From the NCBI RefSeq assembly GCF_030272615.1, contig NC_081412.1:668609852-668673851 (forward strand): a stretch of DNA of 64,000 bases, written 5' to 3'. The first letter of the stretch is position 1. Each line of letters opens with the position of its first letter. Below, in pieces: positions 1 to 12,336 of the stretch. This stretch comes from Cryptomeria japonica (Eukaryota; Streptophyta; Pinopsida; Cupressales; Cupressaceae). The notes beneath the pieces are model-generated. The model did no database searches. It was not told the DNA's origin and saw nothing but the letters and a program-made list of their open reading frames with translations. Position numbers and translations under genes: made by a program.

Positions 1-237
1 TATGAGGCTGCAGTACCCCGAGATCGACGAGTGGAGAGCTTTGCACAGTCGAAATCGAGTCGATCTCGAACTGCTGGGACACGATCTGAGAGCCGAGGTG
101 TGACGGGGCCGGTGAGACAGGACCCTCCTGGAGATCTAGGGGCGAGTGTATCTGGAGTGAGACAGGACCCTCCTGGAGATCCAGGGGTGGGTGCAGCTGG
201 AGCGAGACCATCTCCATCAGGAGATAGTCATACTTGA
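1..237 (+). pseudogene. 3' end of antisense PMD-type gene of element A (RS-rich tail)
   Basis: The frame is open from base 1 to the stop at 235-237. It encodes an Arg/Ser/Pro/Gly-rich tail ending PSPSGDSHT. The homologous gene in element C ends at 32258 with PSPSGDSHS, and the upstream residues also align (YEAAVPRDRRVESF here, YEDTLPREHQVQSF in C). A unit of about 43 bp coding for VRQDPPGD is duplicated at about 115-190. It runs opposite to the A polyprotein and converges on it. Only the last 78 codons are visible, so whether the gene is intact is unknown. The function of the tail is unknown; RS-rich tails are often disordered and nuclear. Confidence 0.75.
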
Positions 238-1660
238 GAGACAAGGTCTCTGTTGTATTTTTGAGCATTGTACTCTTTGTACTGGACACAGTTTTGACAT
301 ATTTTGTACATTTTGGATCATTTTTGAGATATATATATGGATGGCACCATTTTTGATCATGTGATGTGTAGATGGATGCATGTTTATGTGTGCTAGTTCC
401 TTTTCATATGATGATGTAATGTTTACATAGATGATGTAATGTATGATGCAGGATGTATGCTTTTATATGCTGTGAGATGTATCTTGAAAATGAGATGTAT
501 GATTTAATATGCGACTAATTGTAATATGATATGATGTAAAAAAAGGATGTAATAATGATGCAAAATGATATGTAATGAATGATATAAGAATGATATGTAA
601 CTAATTGTAAAATGATGTGCAACTAATTGTAAAATGATATGCAACTAATTGTCTTTGGAGCATCTCTCATTCTGTATTTGCCATCCGATATAACCATTTA
701 TTTGCTTTCTTTGTAAATATCATCATGGAGCATTTATTGATTTTTGGATATGTTGAAAATTTATACAAGCATAATGGTAAAATTGAACCATAATGACCTG
801 AGTAAAATTTACATGATATTTGATTTTGCAAGATAGCACAAGTGTCAAGGTATAATTGAACCAGGACGACCTGAGTGCGTATTGCGTAAACAGACAAGAG
901 TAGATCATTTATATGCGTGAAATGGAATCAGACCTTCAGTGATATGTAATGTATCATGTCTCGAGGCAAATATTTAGACAGTACAAGTGATCGGCTCCCA
1001 GATAGAAGACTAAGAAAATATGGGAAGTTCCTCATGATCTCTAGCTTTGAAGCTTTTTATGAGATAAGGAGGAGATTCCAACAATTAAAAAGTTCAAAAT
1101 GCAAAATAATCAAGACTTTTATGCGATAATGCAACATTTAGTACTTCAGAAAATAATCCATCCTTGAGATTCCTGTGTATTGTTTTTGTCTTGGTTGTTG
1201 TGATGAAGCGTAGTTGTGTTTGTTGGATGGTGTGTGTCTGAGTTTTGCAATAGTTGGAACGTCTTGAATGTTTGCAAGTGGTTGAACAATTTAATGCCCC
1301 TAGCTGAGTGTACCTCTAGATATGATTATGTACATTAATTTCCAAGCCATGGTGGAATGCGATAAGAGAATAGATATAGGTGGATAACCCAGGATAGTGA
1401 CTACGCTAAGTATGTCCTGAATGGATATATGCTAAGTGTCGGGCGATGGCCGATAGTGTTTTGATGGATAAAATGGCATGGATATAGATAAAGGAACCGG
1501 TGTTTCACAAGGGTGCCTATTTACCAGGTTTTCACCATTTGTTTTTATTGTACTTTGTATTTTTACTTTTTCTGGATTTTTTTGTTTTTGTTTTTTGTTT
1601 TTGTTTTTTTTTTTGGCTTTTTTTTTGGCTTTTTTGGCTTTTTCCGTGCACTAGGCTATC
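238..1660. other. Noncoding spacer between convergent antisense gene and pol of element A
   Basis: This is the shared 3' region between the plus-strand antisense gene and the minus-strand polyprotein. It contains low-complexity ATGATATGATGTAA-type sequence (about 360-650) and a T-rich tract with GGC interruptions (about 1560-1645). The same spacer occurs in element C at 32259-32639 plus 53449-54516, split there by element B. No convincing ORF was found. Confidence 0.7.
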
Positions 1661-4600
1661 TTAAGTATAGTACTTCTTCAGATGAATGCTATTAGTTGGA
1701 TCATCGAGCACATCTCCTTCAGAATTTGTTAGCTGATACGCACCTGATCCATAGACTGATATGATGACATAGGGACCCAACCAGTTAGGTTCAAATTTCC
1801 CTTTCTTTTCTCGATCTTGCTGATTTCTTGGATTTTCTTTGAGGACTAGATCACCAACCTTGAAGTTGCGAGGAATGACCTTATGATTGTAGCTCCTGCA
1901 CATGCGTTGCTGATACGCTTTGAGATGAGTATAAGCACGTTGGCATCTTTCATCTAATAGTTCCAGTTCTTGTAGGCGGTTAACTCAATACTCTTCATCT
2001 GGGATTAAGCCTTTCAAAGAGACTCTAAGAGATGGGATCTCTACCTCCACGGGTAAAATAGCCTCAGATCCATATACTAATGAATATGGTGTTGCTCCTA
2101 TAGGTGTGCGGATGCTGGTCCTGTATGCCCAAAGTGTTGGATTGAGTTGTATATGCCAATCTTTGCCTACATCATTCATTGTTTTCTTGAGGATTTTTAG
2201 TATTGTCTTGTTAGATGCTTCTGCTTGACCATTTCCCTATGGGTAATATGGTGTAGAGAACCTATGTTGGATTTTGAATTTTTCACATAGTTCTTGGACA
2301 TCTTGATTTTTGAAAGGTCGTCCATTATCTGTGATGATTGAACTTGGAATACCATATCTGCAGATCAGATAATTTAGGATAAAAGAGGCAATTTGTTTCC
2401 CGGTCACTGTGGTCATGGGAACTGCTTCTATCCATTTGATAAAGTATTCTATTGCAGTTATAATGAACTTGTGTCCATTTGAAGATGAATGATGAATTTT
2501 GCCAACCAGGTCTAGTCCCCACTGACAAAAGGGCCAGGATGTTGTAAACGGCTGCAGTTCCTGTGCTGGTGCATGTATCAGATTGCCATGGATCTGGCAT
2601 TTAGGACATTTCTTGGCGAAATGATATGAGTCTTTCTCCATTGTAGGCCAGTAGTATCCCATTCGTAGAAGCTTTTTAGCAAGAGTAGTGCCACTGGAAT
2701 GTGTACCACAAATACCTTCATGAAGCTCGTGTAAAGCCAAATAGGAATCATTACAATCAAGACAATGAAGAAGAGTACCATCGAGACCTCGACGATACAA
2801 AGTATCAGCGGTAAGGGTGTAACGGGCAGCTTGTCAGATAAAGTTACGTTTTTGGTTACGGGATTGGTCAATGGGTAAGATATTATGCTTGAGGTAGTCG
2901 TATATTGGTCCATATAGCAGAGAATCTGAACCAGTCAGGGCATAGATAACATGGGATTCAGAGTGGTCATAGGCGGGGGAGAACAGTTGCTCTACCAGGA
3001 ACTCATAACGACTCTGTTGCTCAGGAATTTGTAGTAGTGAAGCGATTGTAGCCATTGTATTGGCTTCTTTGTTGTTCAACCTTGGTATTTGTTCAAAGGT
3101 GATGTACACAAAATACTGTTTGAAGTCATCCACCATCCGTTTGTAGGGTAGTAGCTTGTCATCCTTTGTCTGATAGTTGTTGTTGATTTGATTGATGACC
3201 AGCTGCGAGTCTCCATAGACTTTTAACTCTGTGATTTTCCATTCTACGGCCATTTTGATGCCTATGACCAGTGCTTCATATTCAGCCACATTATTTGTGC
3301 ATGGAAACATAAGTCTGTATGATTTTGGCATAGTGTGTCCTTCAAGAGTGATGAACAGAATGCCGGCACCTGCACCATGTTGAGTATAGGATCCGTCAAA
3401 GTATAGGGTCCAATGTTTAGTAGAAAGAGCGAGTACATCCCTGTCTGTAAATTCAACCTCCATGGTTTGTTTGCCTGGTAGCGGTGCTTCGGCCAACTGA
3501 TCTGCAATTGCTTGTCCTTTGATGGCTCGTCTTTCTGTGTATTGGATGTTGAATTCACTGAGAATCATGACCCATTTAGCCAATCGGCCTGTAAGAGTGG
3601 CTTTGCTGAGTAGATATTTGAGAGGATCAATTTTTGCAACTAGCTTGATGGTGTGTGCTAGCATGTAATGTCGAAACTTCTGAGATGCAAAGACCACTGT
3701 TAGGCAAGCTTTTTCAATAAATGTATAGTTGAGCTCATAGCCGTTCAATGTTCTACTGATGTAGTATATGGCGCGTTCCTTTCCTTGTTGATCTTCTTGT
3801 GCCAATAATGCCCCCAGTGAAATATCTGTTGTTGAGATATATAGAATAAGTGGCTTTCTGGCGATTGGTGGTACTAGAACTGGTGGATTCATCAGGTATT
3901 GTTTGATTTGATAAAAATATTCTGCACACTTAGCCTCCCATTTGAATGGTACATTTTTGTGTAGCAAATGGTTAAATGGTAGACTTTTATCTGCTAGCTG
4001 AGCGATGAATCGCCAGATTGATTGAAGTCGTCCCTGTAGAGATCTGAGTTGACTGATATTCCGTGGTGGTGGCATTTCCATAATGGCTTGTACCTTTGCT
4101 GGATCAACTTCAATACCCTTAGCTGAGACTATGTAGCCTAGTAACTTGCCTAATGTAACCCCGAAGACACACTTCTTAGGGTTAAGCCTGACTTGGAATT
4201 TCTCCAATCGATCAAAGATTTTTGTTAGGATACCAAGATGTTCTGCTCTGGTGAAGGACTTAGCTAGTAAGTCGTCTACATAGTCTTCCATAAATGTGTG
4301 CATCATGTCATGGAATATTGTGTTCATTGCTCTTTGATAAGTGGCCCCTGCATTTTTTAAGCCAAAAGGCATGACATTCCAACAGTACGTCCCCCAAGGA
4401 TAGGTGAATGTTGTTTTATCTTGATCTTCAGGAGCTATCTTGATTTGGTTATAGCCTGAGAAACCATCCATTAGTGAGAGCATTGCATGGCCTGCTGTGA
4501 CATCTACAATTATGTCGATACTTGGCAGAGGAAAGTCATCTTTGGGACAAGCTTTGTTGACATCTCTGAAGTCAGTGCATATTCTGATACTACCATCCGG

Positions 4601-7600
4601 TTTTGATACTGGAACGATATTGGATATCCACTCTGCATAGTCAATGGGTTAGATGAATCTGACATCTAATAATTTTTTTAGTTCAGTTTTGACCATGAGT
4701 GCCACCTGTGGATTCATCTTTCATAGCTTTTGCTTGACTGGCTTAACTCCTGTAGAGATGGACAAGTGATGCATGATTAAGTGTGGATCTACTCCGGGCA
4801 TATCAGCATATGACCAAGCAAAGTTGATTTGCTGTTCTTTAAAGAAGATGATGAATGTCGATCTTTCTGCCTCTGTCAAAGATTCTGCGAGATGTATATT
4901 TCTGGCTGCTTCTGTGGTACCAATGTTGATTGATTGAGTAGGCTCAATCAATATGGGCGATCTCTCATGAAAGTGCTCAGGAAGAGTGTCAAGTCTCCCA
5001 TCGTTAGGTGCCTTAAAAAGGTTTTCACCCTCTGATGCGTCCTTTATTTTTACTTTTTTATGATCTAGAGCTGCCATTGACTGGTTTTCAGCATTAGATT
5101 CGTTATTTGATGCATTTTTGCAACTGAGAGACTTGGCACTCCCTGATTGACAGATATCATTATTTCGTTCACTGGTAGAGCCTGTTTCCGGATTTATGGT
5201 ACATAGGTAATGGACAATAGATGCATCATCTGGAAAAATAGGTATATCATTTGTTTCAGGTTCATCCCAGTTGATGAGGTCAGGAAAGACAAATGGTAAG
5301 GAATCATTGGGTGGATCAAGTTCGGCTACCGTAAGTGTTAGGATAGAGTTTTCATCGTGATGGGTCTTGGGTTTAAAGAAATTTCGGATTTTGTCGAGGT
5401 CCTCGATGGTATCATCTTCCACATAGACTTGTTCAAAATGTTTCTGTTCACTTTCTTGAGCGTCATAGATATGTTGCGGTCCAAATCCAAGAGGTCTATC
5501 TTTTGCGTTATGTTCTTCCTGAGAAAGGGATATAGAATCAGTATCATCCAGGATATCAGTAGTAGCATTGGAGCAAGTACCCCATTCATATTCATTGGAA
5601 TCTGTCTCATAGGCATCATCCTAGATTCTATCTGTGTTGTAAACAGGTGTGTTGTACGGTGAAAACAAATCTTTGATGATAGATACCATTTTGATGGTTT
5701 TTGTAGATTCTGTATCAGATCCGTCTTCTACTTGCTAGATTTGTTCATAGACTGTGCTTCTTCGGGGAGGAATAACGGTATTTGAAGATGTCCCGATTTG
5801 TTCTTGAGATATTGGTGTTTGAATATGAGCTACTGCTACGGATAGGGCCCTTTTGTGACTTAGAAGTTTTTCCTGATGTAACTTCTGATCTTGACGTTCC
5901 CGTGCCTTGTGGATTGTTCCTGTTGATTCAAAAAGTGCTTCCTACCAGGATTCTTCTTGGTACGGTGTCTTTATTTTCCATTGAGGTTTGATAGGTAGGT
6001 GAGGCGGCCGCTTCAATAGGAACGTGAGTTTAGAACCCAATCCTGCTTTGTTTCTGCTAGGTTGTGAAGGAAGATTTATAGGTTCAGTGACTCCTTCTTT
6101 GTGTTTGCCGATGGGTCCTTTACCGTCATATCCCATTTGCTTCATGATTAAGTAGCCCTTTCCATACATGTGTGTTGGTAGAACAATGTCCAGAGCAGCT
6201 GCTCTATGATTTTCTTTTTCATCTTTGTATAACCAACTAAGAATGTCTTTGTCTTCTGATTCATGTGCTAGAGTACCCAATTGGATGAAGGTACCATCAA
6301 ATTTAGTGATGGGCTTAGTATCCAGTTGTGTTGATGTAGTAGGCAAACCATGCAATCTAGGTGAGGTTGGCAATTTTGCCAAACATAAAGGCTCCAAAGA
6401 GTATTCTCCCATGCCTTGGTCTTTGATTTACATTTTCTGCTTGTAGTCTCCCCATAAGGAGTTGGATTTTGCTGTGTATGGATCTGATGTCGAAGATTGC
6501 TGCTTTTCTCTATTATGAAGAACCAAACTGTCCTGGGCTGTCCCCATTGCATTGGAATGTTGAAATGGATTATGATCAGCAGATATGGAGATTTCTTGCC
6601 CATCATAAGGAAACTTGACACACTGGTGATATGTAGAAGGGACTGCTTGCATTTCATGTATCCAGGGTCGTCCTAACAAAATATTGTAGGTTAGATCAAT
6701 ATCTAGGACTTGACAAATAGTATCCTTTTGTACTGGGCCTACTTGAATAGGTAATATTATTGTGCCTTTAGAGGACTACTCTTCGTCATCATATGCTTTT
6801 ATGGTAATTTTCTTGCAAGGGTCAATAGATTCTTCTAAGAAGCCTAATGCATGGATAAGCTTTAAAGTACATATATTAAGGCCGGCTCCTCCATCTATTA
6901 GGACTCTTTTGATGCGGTGTTTACAAACAATGACTTCAATATGGAGAGGAGTATTATGTGGATGGATTAAGGAAGCATTGTCGTTCTCTGAAAAGGTGAG
7001 GTTATGAGGTCCTGTTATATGGGCGACCATGGCTTGAAATCTGTCTGTATCCAGATTTTGAGGTACATTTATTTCCAATAATGCTTGCTCCAATATGTCT
7101 TTGTGCTTGGGTGATATTTTCAATAATTCCAGGATGGATATCTAAGCTGGAGTCTTGCGTAGTTGGCTAACCAAGTCATATTGGATTTTTGGTGTGGTAG
7201 TTGCAGGTGTAGTATGTCCCTTCAAGACATATTTCTGAGTGCGGTTTGTTACATTAATAGATTCATGATCACACTGATCTTGGATGGTGATGACATTTAC
7301 TTGATGATCTTCAGCTGATATATGGTTGATAGTGTTGTTGTAGATGTGATTAATATGAGCGCCACGTGTATCATCTGAAGTGGATGCTCCATCTTTGTTG
7401 TAATTTGGGAGAGGATTTTTAAAGGCTCCATGATCACCATTTGTTTTGAGACCATCGACCGTTAAATCACCTCGATCAATCATGTCCTGTATTATATGTT
7501 TCAATCTCATGCATTCATTTGTTCTATGACCCTTGTTGCGATGGAAATCACAATAGTGTGAATCATTCCACCAAGGTGGTTTGATTGGAGGTTCATAATT

Positions 7601-9121
7601 GTTGAGTGGTGGTAAAGAAAGAACCTTGTTTGCCAAAAGTTCTCTAAATGCGGATTCTAGTGATTGTCCCAGTGGTGTGAAGATACGCTTTTGGAAATTG
7701 TTCGTGTTGTTGCGTGAATTGTTGTTAGGTCCAGGATTCATGTTTTTGCCTTGATTATCGTTTGTGTTGAATTGTCCTTGATCAGTGTTTTGCGCATATG
7801 TGTTAGCACTGGGAATAGCATTTTTAGCATTTTTCGTGTTCTGAGGATTTCCAGATAATGCAAGCACTGGTTGTTTCGATTTAGGATCATGTGGTTCGTT
7901 ATTGCCTTCGTTTTTGTTTCGAGTCCAAAATCGAGATTTGTCAAAGTTGGTGTTGTTTTGGTTATTGTAGTTTGATGAATTTGTTCCTTCCTTGTAGAAT
8001 TTGAGTGTTCCCTTTTTGACACATGCTTCCTCCACTTGAATGCCATTTTCAATTAATTTAACGAAAGATGGTATGCATTGAAGTTTTAATCTGTAACTCA
8101 TTTCGCCATTCAAGTTATCAATGAAGATTTCCATTTTCTCCTTTTCAGGAATATCTCGAGGATATCTGGAGAACATGCGTCTCCAGCGTTGCAGAAATGC
8201 CATAAATGTTTCATTGTTCTTTTGTTTGGTGTTGCAAATATCTAGCATGGTTATGGCATGTTGGATGTTGTAGGAATAGTGGGTAATGAATTTGTTAACC
8301 AATTCATCAAATGATCTAACAAGTGGTGAAATTTTGGCTAACCATTCCATAGTTTGCCCCCCCAAGCTTCTGGGGAATAACCTCATCAAATAGGTGTCAT
8401 CATGAGCAAATTCCAGGCTCAGTGTGCAAAATTCTTGAACATGATCTCTAGGATCACTTTTCCCATCATATTTATCAAATTTGGGAACGTCAGAGTTTGG
8501 AGGAAAAGGCACCATGTTCAAGCTTCTGTCAAAGGGATAAGGACATATTTCATTTAAAGAGTACCACACTGTTGTCCCTTGTTGCATATCCTATATTTGC
8601 CTTTGCAACATTTGCATTTGTTGAGTAAGAGCAATCAAGGGTGCATTGTCTTGCCGAGGAAAAAGTTCTTGCCTTGTATTGGTTCTCAGCTGAAAAGGAG
8701 TGGTAAATGGTATATGTTGCTCTGGTGTTTCTAGTTCAGGTATATGCATTTCTGGTATGCGTTGTTCTGGAATGTGTTGTTCAAAGTTATGTTGTTCAGG
8801 TATGTGAGTTTCTTCTTCTCGGTTTTGTTCTTGAGATGCATATTGCCGGGATTCGGTTTGAAAAAGATTTGGGTTGAAATCTTCCGGAAGTTTAATGCCC
8901 TTGCTTGTGAGCATCAACAAATATTTTTCCTTGTCATTTTCCATGAGCTTTTCGACAAGTTTTTGGAAGGCGGGATTTACTTGACATTCTCTAAGAAGGG
9001 TTTCGGTAATTTCAGGTTCTTCTATGGGTGGAACTTCAAAAGGATTTGATAATCTTTGATTCATACTTGATTCTGCGTGTGCCTCACTTTGTTTGTCTCG
9101 TTGAGAGCGAGTAACAGGCAT
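1661..9121 (-). pseudogene. gag-pol: Gag-pol polyprotein of element A, one frame with about 12 nonsense codons
   Basis: A single frame of about 2,487 codons keeps register from the ATG at 9121 to the stop at 1661. Domains in order: Pro/Glu-rich N-terminus (about 100-140), Retrotrans_gag core (about 190-330), knuckle C-x2-H-x4-H-x4-C (about 520-535), retropepsin with D-G-G-A-G (about 742), G-patch (about 990-1030), RT with YVDD (about 1612-1615), RNase H (about 1910-1985), integrase with an HHCC finger, D-D-E core and GPY-type C-terminus ending KKYYT. In-frame stops lie at 8591, 7142, 6776, 6428, 5942, 5735, 5621, 4721, 4649, 2834, 2237 and 1985 (lowest base of each codon). Comparison with C shows several are CAG-to-TAG or CGA-to-TGA changes. 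No frameshift was needed. It would once have driven reverse transcription and integration. Confidence 0.92.
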
Positions 9122-9123
9122 TT

Positions 9124-9510
9124 TTAATAGAAGCTTTTAGTGATGAAAGGTACAAAAGCCTCCTCAATGTGTTGCGTGGGCGTTGGTGGTTCTGGTCGAG
9201 ATGTGTTATATGTGATGCACTCGTCGGGCAAGAATGCTTGATTGATTTTTCCTCTGTGGTTTATCTTTTGATTAAAAGCAGACTTTTGACAGTATGCTCT
9301 TGTTTTCAGGGGTTCTTTGTCAAATTCGCTAGATTTGTTTTGGATATAACATTTGACGTGATGAAGGAATACCCGATGAGATTTGAAGAGTTGATGATTG
9401 ATGTATAAAAACTTATTTCGCTTGATGAATTTGGAAAAGATAGGTTGTTGTTTCTTCAACGTGATGTTACGATAGAGGTTCTTTCTTCTCAGAATAAGGG
9501 GATTAGTCAT
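9124..9510 (-). CDS. ORF0: 128-aa conserved small ORF just upstream of gag, element A
   Basis: It starts with ATG at 9510 and ends TAA at 9124-9126, three bases before the gag ATG. The N-terminal half is Lys/Arg-rich, the C-terminal half is acidic and proline-containing and ends FITKSFY. Element C carries the same ORF at 61340-61725 with the same start, length and end; conservation is strong by eye (for example KRNKFLYINHQLFKSHR and EFDKEPLKTRA in both). I recognise no domain. It could be a short upstream protein, or a 5' extension of Gag. The spacing suggests translation before gag on the same RNA. Confidence 0.55.
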   Translation of the reverse strand: MTNPLILRRKNLYRNITLKKQQPIFSKFIKRNKFLYINHQLFKSHRVFLHHVKCYIQNKSSEFDKEPLKTRAYCQKSAFNQKINHRGKINQAFLPDECITYNTSRPEPPTPTQHIEEAFVPFITKSFY

Positions 9511-9983
9511 GCAAGAGTGATCAATGATTTCCTTTGATTGGTTTGGATTTAGGTGATTCTTGTTTTGAAAATTTCAAATCGTACTTTATCAGAATGAAGG
9601 TTTAGATGCCCCTTCACGATAAAGCGTGCCAAATGATATGGATAAAAAGGTTCCCGATCTGGAAACTAGATTTGACAATTTGAAAAAAATTTAGACAAGT
9701 GTTTGTGACATAAAAATCCGTAAGATGTTAAAGGATTTAATTGATACTGATGATGAAAATTTTCCAGATTATGATAGGAGAGACATCCTCTATTGTGCGA
9801 TTTATTTCGGATTCGGGCAACTTTGTTTAACACAAATTTAGCTTGAGAAAAGTTTTGAATAGTTTGTTTTTGTCACTCCAGTTTGATAAAAGATGATTTT
9901 TTTTTATGAAAAAAAGTCTTTAAAATGTTTTTGAAATTTTCAAAAATTTTCAGTTTTGGACTTTTCTATTTTTCGGCTTTAGT

Positions 9984-10626
9984 CACGCGCTAAAACAGAG
10001 TTTACATGTGCTACTTAATTGATCTGATGCGCTAAAGGAATGAGCACACGCGCTAATCTGCCCCTAGACACGCGCTAAAATTTGATTTTTTTGGGAAAAT
10101 GACGGTCTAACCGTTGAAAAATTTATGCGCTATCCTAGGTTTTATAAGCGCTAACTGTCCGACTTTGTGCGCTAAAATTTGGTTTCAACGCACTAGGTTG
10201 TTTTTTTTACGCGCTAAAACTCAGCTGTTGAAAATCGCTGCTAAGTTTGTTTGGAAAAGCGACGCGCTATACTGGGTTTGCTACGCACTAACTGTTTTGG
10301 TGACTGCGCTAATATATCTATTCCACGTGCTAAGATGTTGCTGCCACACGCTAAAAATTAGGCTTGTTGAAAATGGTGTGGAATTTGTTTGTAAAAGCTA
10401 CGCGCTACACTGGGCTTGTTACGCGCTAACTATTTTGTTTCATGCGCTAATTATGGGCACCTACGCGCTAAGATGTTTCTGCGACGCGCTAGACTATGTT
10501 TCGGATGCGCTAAAGGATTTTGCTTGATGGTGAAACACTACTGTTTTAACTGCACGCGCTAATTTGTGGTTTGGATGCGCTAATAGACGTGTTCCACGCG
10601 CTAAGATGTTGCTCTTATGCGCTAGA
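9984..10626 (-). repeat. Short-motif array TTAGCGC(A/G)T, about 24 copies (element A leader, array 1)
   Basis: On the plus strand the motif reads (A/C)(C/T)GCGCTAA or close variants and recurs about every 20-35 bases, with unrelated sequence between copies. Relative to the element's own transcript it reads TTAGCGCRT. Copies are degenerate (ACGCACTA, CACGTGCTA). Spacing is irregular, so it is not a satellite. The same motif recurs in array 2, in the leader of C and in the intron of the antisense gene of C. Confidence 0.85.
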
Positions 10627-10849
10627 CTGCCCTGATTTTTCCTTTTTGGTGATTTTTATGAGGATTTTGAATTTTGTTGAGAAATTTTCAAGTGTGATGG
10701 ATGATTTTCTGAAATAACAAATGTAAGCACAGCACACAAAGTACAATCATTTTGCCTAATCCAACAAAAAGTGTATGTTCTTGCGAGGATGTGTTCAAAT
10801 CCCCAATGTTTTAACAAGTTTGGATACAAGTAAGACACTTTAGAAAAAC

Positions 10850-11380
10850 TCTTTATTCAAGAGTCATAAATAACATCATAGCCCACTAGTCTCGATACTC
10901 CGTCAGCTCAAACAGCCGTGTCACCCCCTAGAGGGCACCCATTTTTTTGCCTTTTGCCAGAAGTTAACCCAAAGTGAATTGCTTCACAATTGAGTAGTTA
11001 TCTTGGGAGATATATGGTGAGTAATCTTGGGGGCAGATTCTTCCCCACCCTTGCACTATGATGTTACAAATGTTTGGTTACTGACTCGGCTCAAAGTTTC
11101 TAATTCTATGGTTCCTAATCAGGTTTCCCGTTCGGCCGTCAGTGATAAACTCCCTCGGGAGGCTTCCCAACCTTTAGAACAAAGGCTTTATGTATCTCAA
11201 GGATACTGGGGGAAGGCTAATCACTGCACGCAACCGTTGAAAAGGACTTTCGTCACTTTCCACATTTGATTATAGTGGGTTGGAATTCTTGGCATCAAAG
11301 TCGTTCCCCACTTAGGTCGTTCCCTTCACACCGGCCATAAATGGCTTTAAGAGTTGATTGCAACTCCTCGGGAAGGCAGG
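10850..11380 (-). other. Conserved leader block of family I (element A copy)
   Basis: This stretch is closely matched by 62770-63308 in element C, clearly better conserved than surrounding leader sequence. An 80-codon plus-strand frame (11027-11269) is open in both copies, but it lacks an ATG and many differences change the residue. Conservation of an RNA or DNA signal, such as packaging structure, fits better than a protein. Function not known. Confidence 0.6.
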
Positions 11381-11825
11381 CCTGCTAAAGGATGTAAATG
11401 CTTTGAAATAACTGAAAGCAGGAAGAGTGGTCTGGATTTTTGATCACCCAGTTAAGGGGAGAACATATACCTTCCACTTTCGAGACAAAGCAAACAAAGA
11501 TTCTTTTTAAGCCTCCAATTCAGTGATTTGTTAACCTATGTAGAGATGTTGCTCCACAAAAACATGATGTTCTTTTTAATCTTTAAAAGAAAGATTTTCT
11601 AATCTAAAAAAATGGAAATGGTCAACAAAGCAAATGTTTCGTTTTGGAGGTCAACAAAAAAAATCATTTTTTTTTTGTTTTTGTAACAATAAAATTCCTC
11701 GCTCTACCTGCAAGAAACTGTTAGAATCCTGCAACCAAAAAGATAAAATGTCAGGTGATTCGGGGGACTTCTACAAGTCTAAAATTTCAATTTGGTTACA
11801 AGAATTTTTGTTTTTTTTTGTTTTT

Positions 11826-12250
11826 GATGCGCTACAGAACAAACTGTACGTGCTAAAATATACGTTCAATGTGCTAAACTTTATGATAAACGCGCTACTT
11901 TGTTCCCTGGGTGCGCTGCTCTGGGTGTTGGAAGCGCTACTCTATGTTTTTCTTTTCCCGCGGTCAATTCTGCAGGAAAATTTTAAATCTGATGCGCTAA
12001 TGTTTGGGTTTTCAGCGTTGGATTATGTATTACAGGTGCTAAAATGGGGATCGGATGCGCTAATCTGTTGGGTCGATGCGCTACTCTGTGTTATGCCCGC
12101 GTCGAGACCTACAGGAAAAATTGTTAAACAAAATGATGCGCTAAGAAAAGGTCTTCACGCGCTAAAACAGAGAGCCCACGCGCTAAACAGTAGGCTAGAA
12201 GCGCTAGACTATTAAGTGGATGCGCTAATGTATGTTTTCGACGCGCTAAT
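11826..12250 (-). repeat. Short-motif array TTAGCGC, about 20 copies (element A leader, array 2)
   Basis: Plus-strand copies such as GATGCGCTAA, ACGCGCTAA and AAGCGCTAC are spaced about 15-35 bases apart, close to the PBS. They have the same consensus and orientation as array 1. The open frame at 11634-12215 is produced by the repeated 'DALxxxL' reading of the motif and is probably not a gene. Confidence 0.8.
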
Positions 12251-12314
12251 TTCTGTTTCCCGCGGACCTGCAAAAGTGATCAATTTGAAAAACTGATTTG
12301 TTATTTGGGGTCGG

Positions 12315-12332
12315 GCCCCACGGTGGGCGCCA
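12315..12332 (-). promoter_or_regulatory. Primer-binding site of element A
   Basis: On the minus strand, four bases after the LTR end, the sequence reads TGGCGCCCACCGTGGGGC. It starts with TGG, complementary to a tRNA CCA end, and fixes the orientation of the LTR and element. The cognate tRNA was not assigned. Confidence 0.8.
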
Positions 12333-12336
12333 GAAA

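Larger units (their letters stand above)
9511..12314 (-). other. Leader (5' untranslated region) of element A
   Basis: About 2.8 kb lie between the PBS and ORF0. The leader holds two dense GCGCTAA arrays (9984-10626 and 11826-12250) and, between them, a block of about 530 bp (about 10850-11380) that is strongly conserved in element C (about 62770-63308). The open stretches inside it are translations of the repeated motif and have no recognisable domain. Confidence 0.75.

Noticed and set aside
10114-10527. 137-codon plus-strand ORF
   Set aside because: Same cause: repeated motif read in frame; not open in the C leader.
11027-11269. 80-codon ORF open in both A and C (62957-63199)
   Set aside because: It starts with TTG, has many residue-changing differences, and lies antisense in the leader; conservation is better explained at RNA/DNA level.
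11634-12215. 193-codon plus-strand ORF
   Set aside because: Its sequence is the translation of the repeated GCGCTAA motif (repeated DAL...), with no domain and no conservation of frame in C.
9984-12250. CRISPR-like array of short repeats
   Set aside because: Repeat cores are only 7-10 bases, degenerate and irregularly spaced, in a plant retrotransposon leader.
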